Assembly (NCBI RefSeq): GCF_000518545.1
Contig: NZ_JADU01000001.1
Span: forward strand, 331,370 to 395,369
DNA from: Hallella seregens ATCC 51272
Lineage (GTDB): Bacteria; Bacteroidota; Bacteroidia; Bacteroidales; Bacteroidaceae
Direction of reading: 5' to 3'
Length of the DNA stretch: 64,000 nucleotides
Each line of letters starts with the position of its first letter. The first letter of the stretch is position 1. Made by a program: the position numbers and the translations under genes. The notes under the pieces were generated by a model that did no database searches, was not told where the DNA came from, and saw nothing but the letters and a program-made list of their open reading frames with translations. Shown here in pieces: positions 8,979 to 16,838 of the stretch.

Positions 8979-10160
8979 ATGAAGGTAAATCTGGACAGCT
9001 TTGAGGGGCTCCGCCGGCCGGCATACATTCTGGAAGAGACGAGGCTCCGCAGCAATCTTGCGCTCATATCGCGCGTGGCCCGCGAGGCCGACGTGGAGAT
9101 TATCCTGGCTTTCAAGGCCTACGCGCTGTGGAAGACGTTTCCCATTTTCCGCGAGTATATCCGTGCCACCACGGCCAGTTCGCTCGGTGAGGCCAGGCTG
9201 GGGTTCGAGGAGTTTGGCAGTCCCACGCACACGTTCTCACCGGCCTATACCGACGACGAGATAGACGACATAGCCCGCTGCTCCAGTCACTTGACGTTCA
9301 ATTCGCTCACGCAGATGGAACGATATGCGCGTCGCACGCTCGCCGTCAACGGCGACATCAGCCTGGGGCTGCGCGTCAATCCTGAATACAGCGAGGTGGA
9401 GACGCTGCTCTACAATCCCTGCGCACCGGGTTCGCGTTTCGGCGTAACGGCCGACAAGCTGCCCGCCCGACTGCCCGGTTATATCGACGGACTGCACTGC
9501 CATTGCCACTGCGAGAGTGGAGCCGACGTGTTTGCACGCACGCTTGCACACATCGAAGAACGCTTCGCCCCGTGGCTGTCGCAGGTGCACTGGGTGAATT
9601 TCGGAGGTGGTCATCTCATGACTCGCCGCGACTACGACGTGCCCTTGCTGGTTCGCACCCTGCGCGAGTTTCACGGCCGCCACCCCCATCTGCATGTCAT
9701 CCTTGAGCCGGGTAGCGCTTTTGGCTGGCAGACGGGGCCCTTGGTGAGTCAAGTGGTCGACGTGGTGGAGGACAAGGGCATCCGCACGGCCATCCTCAAC
9801 GTGAGCTTCACTTGCCACATGCCCGACTGCCTTGAGATGCCTTACTGGCCGGCTGTAAGGGGTGCACGCACCATCGAATCCGATGCCGACGGACTGCTTC
9901 GGGGCTGTCATGGCGACCACGTTTACCGCCTGGGCGGCAACTCTTGCCTAAGCGGAGACTTCATGGGCTACTGGGTTTTCGACCACGAACTGCAGGTGGG
10001 CGAGAACGTGATATTCGAGGACATGCTGCACTATACCACCGTCAAGACCAGCATGTTCAACGGCATTTCCCATCCCGCTATTGGGCTGGCTCGTGAGAAC
10101 GGCGAGTTGGAGTGGCTGCGCGAATATACCTATGTCGATTATCGCTCGCGCATGGATTAG
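8979..10160 (+). CDS. nspC: Carboxynorspermidine decarboxylase
   Basis: NspC is a PLP-dependent, fold-III decarboxylase of the alanine-racemase type that converts carboxynorspermidine or carboxyspermidine to the triamine. Family features are the PLP-lysine segment ILAFKAYALWK near residue 45, the HCHCE motif, FGGGHLM and the C-terminal GNSCLSGD cysteine motif contributed to the neighbouring active site. Length 393 is normal. The start at 8979 is favoured over TTG 8958 because the -7 box TAACTTTG covers 8953-8960. The partner dehydrogenase is not in the window. The gene stands alone, divergent from the ThiE-like gene. Confidence 0.92.
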   Translation: MKVNLDSFEGLRRPAYILEETRLRSNLALISRVAREADVEIILAFKAYALWKTFPIFREYIRATTASSLGEARLGFEEFGSPTHTFSPAYTDDEIDDIARCSSHLTFNSLTQMERYARRTLAVNGDISLGLRVNPEYSEVETLLYNPCAPGSRFGVTADKLPARLPGYIDGLHCHCHCESGADVFARTLAHIEERFAPWLSQVHWVNFGGGHLMTRRDYDVPLLVRTLREFHGRHPHLHVILEPGSAFGWQTGPLVSQVVDVVEDKGIRTAILNVSFTCHMPDCLEMPYWPAVRGARTIESDADGLLRGCHGDHVYRLGGNSCLSGDFMGYWVFDHELQVGENVIFEDMLHYTTVKTSMFNGISHPAIGLARENGELEWLREYTYVDYRSRMD

Positions 10161-10288
10161 CCCGACGGCCGGCTGCCCGTCGGCACATGTCGTGGGCGCA
10201 GGAGGCCGTCGGCCCGTCCGAGTGCCCTCTTATATTAATAAGGTGTAAAGATTAAATGGCGTTTTATAGAAAAAAAGCCGCCCAAAAG

Positions 10289-10319
10289 TTTGCGAGAAAG
10301 AAAAAAAGTCGTACCTTTG
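10289..10319 (+). promoter_or_regulatory. Promoter of the tRNA cluster
   Basis: TTTG (10289-10292), 19 bases, then TACCTTTG (10312-10319): an exact Bacteroidetes promoter about 40 bases before the first tRNA. Confidence 0.85.
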
Positions 10320-10359
10320 CAACCGCATTTAGGGAAATGCTTCTGGAAACAGAATCCAT

Positions 10360-10432
<73 letters not shown>

Positions 10433-10474
10433 CCACACTTTGAATAAACCAACGATGGGTCGGGAACCCTTCAT

Positions 10475-10556
10475 GCCCAGGTGGCGGAATTGGTAGACGC
10501 GCACGTTTCAGGTGCGTGTGTTTAACGACGTGCAGGTTCGAGTCCTGTTCTGGGCA
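10475..10556 (+). tRNA. tRNA-Leu (CAG)
   Basis: This class II tRNA has acceptor GCCCAGG, a long variable arm, anticodon loop TTCAGGT (CAG), T-loop GTTCGAGTC and discriminator A. CCA is not encoded. Confidence 0.97.
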
Positions 10557-10580
10557 CATTATTCAAAGTATTTACATGCT

Positions 10581-10664
10581 GGAGAGGTGGCGGAATTGGT
10601 AGACGCGCTACTTTGAGGGGGTAGTGACAATTGTGTCGTGGGAGTTCGAGTCTCCTCCTCTTCA
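10581..10664 (+). tRNA. tRNA-Leu (GAG)
   Basis: This class II tRNA has acceptor GGAGAGG, anticodon loop TTGAGGG (GAG), a variable arm with TGACAATTGTGTCG and T-loop GTTCGAGTC. CCA is not encoded. Confidence 0.97.
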
Positions 10665-10680
10665 CTTGTAATTTTGGTGT

Positions 10681-10753
<73 letters not shown>

Positions 10754-10783
10754 CGTTTTTCTATTAGAGCAACATCGCCATCC

Positions 10784-11335
10784 ATGAATTTATATTTAAG
10801 ATATTTCGATAAGGAAACACTTGTTTCCAATGCTGACGAAGCCATTGATTTTCTGAGATCCATCCAAGAGATAGCCGTCACTCCCGATCTAGAGGCCGAT
10901 ATTCGCGACTATGCTGCCAGTGAAGTCTTCTTTCCCAAGAGGTACAAAGTGCGTGCTCATGTGTATTTCATCGTCATCAAGACGGTGGCTGCCACCATGC
11001 TTGACTTCAAGCAGAAAAAGGGTCTGCGCGCTTCGGGCAACGGCAATGGGCAGGACAGGCGCAGTGCCGCCGACAATCAGATGGCACGCTTGGTCGAAGA
11101 ACGCGCCGGTTGGTACGAGGGCGACCTTGACTTCAAACGGGTGGTGATGGTTCCTTCGACGGGCAAGCACGAGTATCGCGACACGCATTTCGTGGCCCGC
11201 TGCAAGGCCAACTCTGGACAAGACTGCTACAATCGCATTGTGGAACACCTGCGTGACCGGGTGGATACCCGCAGCCAATTCCCCTCGGCCAAGGGCAAGA
11301 ACTTCCGGTTCAAGTATCTGGGCATGTGGAAGTAA
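10784..11335 (+). CDS. Conserved hypothetical protein (unknown function) upstream of ssb
   Basis: This 183-residue soluble protein has no signal peptide or membrane segment. It is rich in charged residues, with a helical N-terminal half (DEAIDFLRSIQEIAVTP) and a C-terminal half containing FVARCKANSGQDCYNRIVEHL and ending FRFKYLGMWK. I do not recognise a named family. It lies 30 bases after a tRNA and 10 bases before ssb, so it probably shares a transcript with ssb and gldE. A nucleic-acid-related role is only a guess from position. The start is the first ATG after the tRNA in this frame. Confidence 0.85.
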   Translation: MNLYLRYFDKETLVSNADEAIDFLRSIQEIAVTPDLEADIRDYAASEVFFPKRYKVRAHVYFIVIKTVAATMLDFKQKKGLRASGNGNGQDRRSAADNQMARLVEERAGWYEGDLDFKRVVMVPSTGKHEYRDTHFVARCKANSGQDCYNRIVEHLRDRVDTRSQFPSAKGKNFRFKYLGMWK

Positions 11336-11345
11336 GGCTGCGGCG

Positions 11346-11855
11346 ATGAACAAGGTGATGCTGATAGGCAACGTGGGCAAGGAGCCCGACGTGCGTTACT
11401 ACGATGCCGACCAGGCCGTGGCCAAGCTCTCGCTTGCCACTACAGAGCGGGGATATACGCTGAAGAACGGCACGCAGGTGCCCGATCACACCGATTGGCA
11501 CAACCTGCTGTTCTATCGTCAGCTGGCCAAAATCGTGGAACAGTACGTCCACAAGGGCGACAAACTCTACATAGAGGGTCGTCTGCGTTACAGCACTTAC
11601 GATGATCCGCAGGGCAAGCGCCGCTATGTGACCGAAATTCTGGTGGAAAATATGGAAATGCTCACGCCGAAAACCCGTCCTGCAACCGACCCCAACCGTC
11701 CCGCGAGCGACTCCAACCGTCCTGCAACCGACCCTAACCGTCCTACGAGCAACGGTTCCCGTCCCTCATCCGACGGCTCCCAGCCGGTGTCCATGCCCGG
11801 CACAGCAGCCCCGACGGCGGCCGAAACGCCCGACGACGGCGGTCTGCCTTTCTAA
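11346..11855 (+). CDS. ssb: Single-stranded DNA-binding protein
   Basis: SSB binds single-stranded DNA in replication, recombination and repair. The OB fold occupies about residues 1-108 (MNKVMLIGNVGKEPDVRY; WHNLLFYRQLAKIVEQYVHKG; LYIEGRLRYSTYDD). The linker contains five heptapeptide repeats of the type RPATDPN encoded by a 21-bp tandem repeat (11676-11780), and the C-terminal tip is DDGGLPF, the hydrophobic-acidic peptide that recruits partner proteins. It starts 10 bases after the upstream gene; gldE follows 17 bases later. Confidence 0.95.
   Translation: MNKVMLIGNVGKEPDVRYYDADQAVAKLSLATTERGYTLKNGTQVPDHTDWHNLLFYRQLAKIVEQYVHKGDKLYIEGRLRYSTYDDPQGKRRYVTEILVENMEMLTPKTRPATDPNRPASDSNRPATDPNRPTSNGSRPSSDGSQPVSMPGTAAPTAAETPDDGGLPF
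11676..11780 (+). repeat. 21-bp in-frame tandem repeat in the ssb linker
   Basis: Five 21-base units (11676, 11697, 11718, 11739, 11760) encode RPATDPN, RPASDSN, RPATDPN, RPTSNGS and RPSSDGS. The third unit is nearly identical to the first, which suggests slippage or unequal exchange. Confidence 0.85.
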
Positions 11856-11872
11856 ATCTCACACTGACAACA

Positions 11873-13180
11873 TTGGATATTTCAGCTTTACAACAGGCCG
11901 GAGAGTGGGTGGAGTTCCAGCCCTTGACCGTAGGCATCGTCGTGGCAGCCCTATTGGCTGCTTTTCTGCTTTTGCTGTCCGGTTTCGCCAGCGGCTCGGA
12001 GATTGCCTTTTTCAGCCTCTCGCCCCAGGACATCGACGACCTGAACCCCGGCAAGGATGCCCGCGACGCGCGCATTCAGCAGCTTCGCGACGACTCCGAG
12101 CGCACGCTGGCCACCATCCTTATCACCAACAACTTCGTGAATGTGACCATCATCATGCTCTGCAACTACATCTTCGGGCATCTGGTTCACTTCAAAGTGG
12201 AGTGGCTGGAGTTCCTTTGCATCACGGTGTTGCTCACGTTCCTGCTTCTGCTTTTCGGCGAGATTATGCCCAAGGTCTACGGTCGTCAGGACCCGTTGAA
12301 GTTCTGCCGGCGCGCCATCGGCGGCGTGCTCTTCTTCCGAAGACTGTTCTGGCCGCTCGAGACGGTGCTCATCAAGAGTGGCGTCATTGCCGAGAAGGCC
12401 GTGCCCCGGGAGAACCGACAGCTCAGCGTGGACGACCTGGAGCAGGCCCTCGAACTCACCGACAAGGAAGACATCAAGGACGAACAGAGCATGTTGCAGG
12501 GCATCATCCGCTTCGGCGACGAGACGGCCAAGGAGGTGATGACCAGCCGACAGGACATTGTGGGCATAGAAATTCACAGCAGTTATCAGGATGTGCTGAA
12601 GTGTATCGTGGATAACAACTACAGCCGCATCCCTGTTTATCAAGAAAACGACGACCATATTCGTGGCGTGCTGTATATCAAAGACCTGTTGCCCCACTTG
12701 TCCAAGGGTGGCGGTTTCCGCTGGCAGAGCCTCATCCGACCGCCTTATTTCGTGCCCGAGACCAAGAAAATAGACGACCTGCTGCGCGAGTTCCAGAGCA
12801 ACAAGGTGCACATGGCCATCGTCGTCGACGAGTTTGGCGGCACCAGCGGACTGGTGACGATGGAGGATATACTCGAGGAAATCGTGGGCGAAATCAACGA
12901 TGAGTACGACGAAGACGAGAAAACCTACTCCAAGTTGAGCTACAACACCTACCTTTTCGAGGGCAAGACGCTGCTGAGCGACTTCTGCAAGATACTTCAA
13001 ATCGACGATGAAGAGTTTGCCGAAGTGGAGGGCGATGCCGATTCGCTGGCCGGATTGCTGCTGGAACTTAAGGGTGATTTTCTGAGCATTCACGAGAAAA
13101 TAGAGTACAAGAACTACACTTTCGAGGTGATGGCCGTGGAAGGACGGCGCATCAGCCGGGTGAAAGTGACGGTGGGCTGA
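11873..13180 (+). CDS. gldE: GldE, CNNM/CBS-domain membrane protein
   Basis: GldE belongs to the hemolysin/CorC-like family: an N-terminal CNNM membrane domain with several helices (about 20-190), two CBS domains (motifs such as VMTSRQDIVGIE and VVDEFGGTSGLVTMEDILEEIVGEI, about 215-345) and a C-terminal CorC/HlyC-type domain. It was named in gliding Flavobacterium, where it works with GldD, but it is kept in non-gliding Bacteroidales. The start is TTG at 11873; no better ATG precedes the hydrophobic domain. It follows ssb by 17 bases and precedes a PPTase, a known Bacteroidales arrangement. Confidence 0.9.
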   Translation: MDISALQQAGEWVEFQPLTVGIVVAALLAAFLLLLSGFASGSEIAFFSLSPQDIDDLNPGKDARDARIQQLRDDSERTLATILITNNFVNVTIIMLCNYIFGHLVHFKVEWLEFLCITVLLTFLLLLFGEIMPKVYGRQDPLKFCRRAIGGVLFFRRLFWPLETVLIKSGVIAEKAVPRENRQLSVDDLEQALELTDKEDIKDEQSMLQGIIRFGDETAKEVMTSRQDIVGIEIHSSYQDVLKCIVDNNYSRIPVYQENDDHIRGVLYIKDLLPHLSKGGGFRWQSLIRPPYFVPETKKIDDLLREFQSNKVHMAIVVDEFGGTSGLVTMEDILEEIVGEINDEYDEDEKTYSKLSYNTYLFEGKTLLSDFCKILQIDDEEFAEVEGDADSLAGLLLELKGDFLSIHEKIEYKNYTFEVMAVEGRRISRVKVTVG

Positions 13181-13202
13181 GCGTGCCCGAGGATTCCATA
13201 CC

Positions 13203-13787
13203 ATGCCCTTGATACGACTGCAACAGCTTGGAGCCGATGTCCGTCTGGGTTTGTGGCAGATGACGGAGGATGTCGCCGCACTGCCCGTGCCGCCCGAAGA
13301 CCTGTCGCGCTACCACTCGGCCAGCCGCTTGCGCGAGCGGCTCACGGCCTATGCCCTGCTGCGCGAGATGACGGGCCGGGCCGACTTGGTGATCGACCAC
13401 GACGAGACGGGCCGGCCGCTGGTCGACGGCTGGAACATCAGCATCAGCCACACGCGCGGCTGGGCAGCCTTGATTCAGTCGCGCAGCAAGGCAGTTGCCG
13501 TAGACATTGAGTTCTTTTCGGATCGGGTGAGTCGGGTCAGAGACCGTTTTGTCCGGCCCGACGAAGATGGCGACAGCCTTGCCTGCCAGCTCATTAACTG
13601 GAGCGCCAAGGAAACGGTGTACAAGCTACTGGGCCGCGAAAACCTGCAATATTTCGAGATGCGCCTCCTGCCGTTCGTGCCCGCAGCGCAGGGACGGGTG
13701 GTGGTGGAGGACTTGAAACATCCCCGCCGCGTCGAGGTGGACTATGAGCTGAACGGCGATTTCGTGCTCACCCACGCCGTGGACTGA
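13203..13787 (+). CDS. 4'-phosphopantetheinyl transferase superfamily protein
   Basis: Enzymes of this family move phosphopantetheine from CoA to acyl-carrier proteins. The 194-residue protein has the Sfp-type signatures: ISISHTRGWAA (about 79-89), the Mg-binding AVDIEF (about 99-104) and WSAKETVYKLLG (about 137-148). Length suggests the compact Sfp/AcpT type rather than AcpS. It is 22 bases downstream of gldE and probably cotranscribed. Its carrier-protein target is not apparent here. Confidence 0.88.
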   Translation: MPLIRLQQLGADVRLGLWQMTEDVAALPVPPEDLSRYHSASRLRERLTAYALLREMTGRADLVIDHDETGRPLVDGWNISISHTRGWAALIQSRSKAVAVDIEFFSDRVSRVRDRFVRPDEDGDSLACQLINWSAKETVYKLLGRENLQYFEMRLLPFVPAAQGRVVVEDLKHPRRVEVDYELNGDFVLTHAVD

Positions 13788-13830
13788 ACTCACTTTTGCT
13801 TCCTATTGAAGCGGCGGCCGTTCTACCGTC

Positions 13831-13860
13831 TCCCGTTACTCCTTTTCCACGGTAACGGGA
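13831..13860. terminator. Hairpin between convergent genes
   Basis: TCCCGTTAC (13831-13839) pairs with GTAACGGGA (13852-13860) around a T-rich loop. It overlaps the last codons of the minus-strand DUF4861 gene and lies 43 bases after the PPTase stop. Confidence 0.4.
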
Positions 13861-15047
13861 TGTTCTGTTTCCCGTTTCCATTCTTTCAGAAAGGCTGTCC
13901 ACTCTTGTGCCGAGTGATAGCCGAAGTCCTCTTTGTCGCTGGTGTAGGCCAGGCCGTAGTGCAGGTGTCGGCCCACGGGCTTCACCACGAATCCATAGTT
14001 GTCCTTGTCGGCGGGCAGCTCGCGCACGCGATAATCTCGCGGCACATAGATGCCCAGCCCCACCGTCTCGCGTTTCCAGTTCAGCGTGTCGGTGGAGGGC
14101 CAGTCGGTGCCCCAGCAGCCGCGCAGGCCGTCGTGGTCGGTATATTCCGTGGAGTTTTTCACGTTGATGATGCCTGTCGACAGCTCCTGCCCGTCCAGAT
14201 CGCGGTTGAAAGTGGCGTCCACCTCCATGTCGCGGTGCTTGGCATAGAGCGTGTAGCGCAGCGTCATGTTCACCGGCCGGGTGTCCGGCACGATGGTCCA
14301 GCCCCCATCTTCCACCTCCACGATGGTGCGCACGGGGCCTTGTGCCACGATGCGCTGCGTGCGGCGGGCCACTTGGTCGAGCAGTGTGGGCTCCTTGCCG
14401 TCCCATCCGCGCAGGGCACCCAGCCCGAAAGTGTTGCCCACCCACAGCACGTCGTCGCCGTAGCCCTCGGCCTTTTGTGCCTTGGAGGTGTAGAACTGCG
14501 TGGCTTCAAGCTCCAGCCGTTTGCGGAATTTTCCATAAAGATCAAGGGTTTGCCGCTTGTCCATGTAGATGCGCATGGCGATGAGTTCGTTCTCGAAAGC
14601 CACCCCGTGATGGTGGAGCACGTTGTAGGGATTGGCCGTGCGCCGGTCTATGGTGATGGAGGAGAGGTAGATGTCGTGCTTGTTCTTCTCGGTCACTTTA
14701 GGGTTGCGCAACACTATCTCGGCATAGGTGCGCGCCGGATATTGGCGTGGCTCGCCCTCGGCATGGAGCGTCACTGCGGCCCGTCGCACCTGCCGTTTGT
14801 CGAAGCCTACAAGGAAACTCAACTCATCATTGGTGCCGTCTTGGTCGAGGTCGTCTATCTGGCAGGGCGTCTCATGCCCGTCTACCGTGACCACGGCCGA
14901 GCGCACGTCGCCGTAGGGGGCCAGCCGGAGCACGACGGGTGCATCCTGCCGCGCCAGGGGAGAGGAGAGTTTCAAGTTGACCGTGGTCTGGGCGCCCACG
15001 GCCGTGCACAGGGCCCATGCGGCCGTCATTGCGAGTTTGCGTTTCAT
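13836..15047 (-). CDS. DUF4861 domain secreted protein
   Basis: This 403-residue protein has a cleavable signal peptide (MKRKLAMTAAWALCTAVGAQ) and fits the DUF4861 family, which is common in Bacteroidetes and often lies near carbohydrate-use genes. Recognisable blocks are LDQDGTNDELSFLVGF, NPYNVLHHHGVAFENELIAMRIY-type sequence and GWDGKEP. No catalytic function is established. The gene stands alone, with a -7 box TAACTTTG on the minus strand at 15083-15076, 29 bases before the start. Confidence 0.85.
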   Translation of the reverse strand: MKRKLAMTAAWALCTAVGAQTTVNLKLSSPLARQDAPVVLRLAPYGDVRSAVVTVDGHETPCQIDDLDQDGTNDELSFLVGFDKRQVRRAAVTLHAEGEPRQYPARTYAEIVLRNPKVTEKNKHDIYLSSITIDRRTANPYNVLHHHGVAFENELIAMRIYMDKRQTLDLYGKFRKRLELEATQFYTSKAQKAEGYGDDVLWVGNTFGLGALRGWDGKEPTLLDQVARRTQRIVAQGPVRTIVEVEDGGWTIVPDTRPVNMTLRYTLYAKHRDMEVDATFNRDLDGQELSTGIINVKNSTEYTDHDGLRGCWGTDWPSTDTLNWKRETVGLGIYVPRDYRVRELPADKDNYGFVVKPVGRHLHYGLAYTSDKEDFGYHSAQEWTAFLKEWKRETEHPVTVEKE

Positions 15048-15197
15048 GATTTTGGCTTGTTTTAGTCTTTGCAGACAAAGTTACGAAATCTTTTGCCCAT
15101 AGTCATGGCGGTGCGTCTACACTTTTGCCGATTTTTCAAAAAAATAAACTTAAAAATGGAAAATACGGGAAAATATTTAAGTTTTTTAGCTTATTTC

Positions 15198-15228
15198 TTT
15201 GCGTTTAAAATGTTTTTTAGTACTTTTG
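15198..15228 (+). promoter_or_regulatory. Promoter of gldB
   Basis: TTTG (15198-15201), 19 bases, TACTTTTG (15221-15228). Transcription would start near 15233. Confidence 0.8.
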
Positions 15229-15249
15229 CACGTATATTTGACGAAAGAT

Positions 15250-16056
15250 TTGGTACGCAAGGTTTATTACATATTGCTTTTAGCCATGCTCTTCTGCGTT
15301 GCGTGCGAGTTCAAACTCAAGCCCAACGACGATGAAGCAGATGCCAGTCATATCAAGGTGGAACGATATGACCGGCTGCAGAGCCGTTATCTCATCACGG
15401 GAGACTTCTCTGCCCTGCAGCAAATGAACATGGAATACCCCATCGAAACGCGTACTTTGGTGGAGAAAATGCTACAGATTGGCGAGGTGAGCGACCACGA
15501 CATCTACGAGCGTTTCCTGCGCTTTTATCAGGACTCCACCCTGCAGACCCTCATCAACGACGCCGAATCCGAGTATGCCAATATGGACGACATCAACCGC
15601 GATCTGGAGCACGGCTTCGGCCGGTTGCAGGAGTGGCTGCCCACGATGCCCCTGCCGCGCGTGTACGCCCAGATAGGCGCGCTGAACCAGAGCATCGTCG
15701 TTGGCGACAAGATGATTGGCATCTCGCTCGACAAATACATGGGCCCCAGGTATGCCATCTACCAGCGTTATGGCTACTCGCCCGAGCAATTGCGCACGAT
15801 GGGCCGTTGCTACATCGTGCCCGATTGCCTTTCTTTCTATCTGCTCAGCCTCTACCCGATGGACAATTACGACTCGCGCACGCAGCTGGAGAAAGACCTT
15901 CACATGGGCAAAGTGATGTGGGTGGTGAACAAGGCCTTGGGCAACCAGCTGTTCCGGACCGACTATACCACGATGGTGGCCCGCTACATGCACAGCCATC
16001 CCTCGGTCTCCATCGCCCAGTTGCTCGAGAGCGACGACTACAGCAAGATGCAATAA
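15250..16056 (+). CDS. gldB: GldB-family lipoprotein
   Basis: This is a GldB-type protein: a lipoprotein signal (VRKVYYILLLAMLFCVAC) followed by about 250 residues with the conserved IGALNQSIVVGDKMIGISLDKY-type region and YPxxQLRTMG. GldB is needed for gliding in Flavobacterium and is kept in non-gliders, where its role is unclear. No ATG lies before the signal peptide. TTG at 15250 gives a clean n-region; TTG at 15238 (TKDLVRK) is the alternative. Both lie just downstream of the promoter at 15198-15228, so the leader is only about 5-17 bases. A short leader with a TTG start is unusual but fits the promoter position. Confidence 0.85.
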   Translation: MVRKVYYILLLAMLFCVACEFKLKPNDDEADASHIKVERYDRLQSRYLITGDFSALQQMNMEYPIETRTLVEKMLQIGEVSDHDIYERFLRFYQDSTLQTLINDAESEYANMDDINRDLEHGFGRLQEWLPTMPLPRVYAQIGALNQSIVVGDKMIGISLDKYMGPRYAIYQRYGYSPEQLRTMGRCYIVPDCLSFYLLSLYPMDNYDSRTQLEKDLHMGKVMWVVNKALGNQLFRTDYTTMVARYMHSHPSVSIAQLLESDDYSKMQ

Positions 16057-16205
16057 TGACTTGACTGAACGGTGCACGAGGCGCGGTTCGGTCTTTCTTC
16101 CATACCTTATTCTTATATTTCGCATTGCCTCCAGGTTGTTTGCCGGCTCTGTGGTGCGGTAGATTTCTGTGGCTTGAGGCCCCGGTGAGGGGCCATGGGC
16201 TGTTT

Positions 16206-16362
16206 GGGGGGCTGGGAGATAGGCTTAGATAGGAGAGGGATAGGAAGTGATAGGCGGTGATAAGGGCGATGACAGACTGTTGCGGGGTGCTTTTGGGGGC
16301 TGGGGAGTGGGCTTGAATAGGAGGGGATAAGAGGTGATAGGCTGTGATAAGGGCGATGACAG
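16206..16362. repeat. GATAGG repeat region with a duplicated unit of about 70 bp
   Basis: Two similar blocks, 16206-16275 and 16295-16362, both begin GGGGGCTGGG and end GATAAGGGCGATGACAG. Each holds several GATAGG(N4) units of about 10 bases. It lies in the 782-base gap after gldB, next to a 22-bp array. The same 10-bp motif recurs at 50768-50905. No gene is seen in 16057-16838. Confidence 0.75.
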
Positions 16363-16418
16363 GGGAGGGCGTTGCACTGTTGTTGCCCGGCCGTGGCACT
16401 GTCGACAAGTTGGTGTTA

Positions 16419-16528
16419 CGGTGTAATCGCGTGATGATTAGGCCGTTATCGCAGGGGCTTTATGCCGTAATCGCGTTGCCTTTTTGCCGTAATCGTGGGG
16501 CGATTACGGCGTTGTGGTTGGGCGGTTG
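16419..16528. repeat. 22-bp self-complementary tandem repeat, array 2 (five units)
   Basis: Units start at 16419, 16441, 16463, 16485 and 16507, each 22 bases (for example ATGCCGTAATCGCGTTGCCTTT). It lies between two plus-strand genes, directly after the GATAGG block. Confidence 0.88.
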
Positions 16529-16838
16529 TCGTGTCAGGATGATGCTGCCATTTTGTTGCCGCCTTCTCATCATGCCTCGTTGTATGGTTGTCTCTCGGTT
16601 TTCTGTGTTTTGATGGCTTGTGTATTGTCTTTTGATGGTTTGAATATTTGTTTCATTTCTCATGTCGGCATAGAGGCGGAGATACATGCAAAAGGGTGCG
16701 AGGGCTGGGGCGCGGCATGGCCGGAGAGGGCTTCTGACGAAAAAAATGGGGAAAAAAGTGGGAGAAAAAGTGCAACATGTCAAAAAAACGCCTATCTTTG
16801 CACGTAACAAAGAGTAACTTGTCTGAAACAAATAACGA

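Noticed and set aside
13836..15047. Glycoside hydrolase
   Set aside because: The gene fits DUF4861, for which no hydrolase activity is established; no catalytic motif was recognised.
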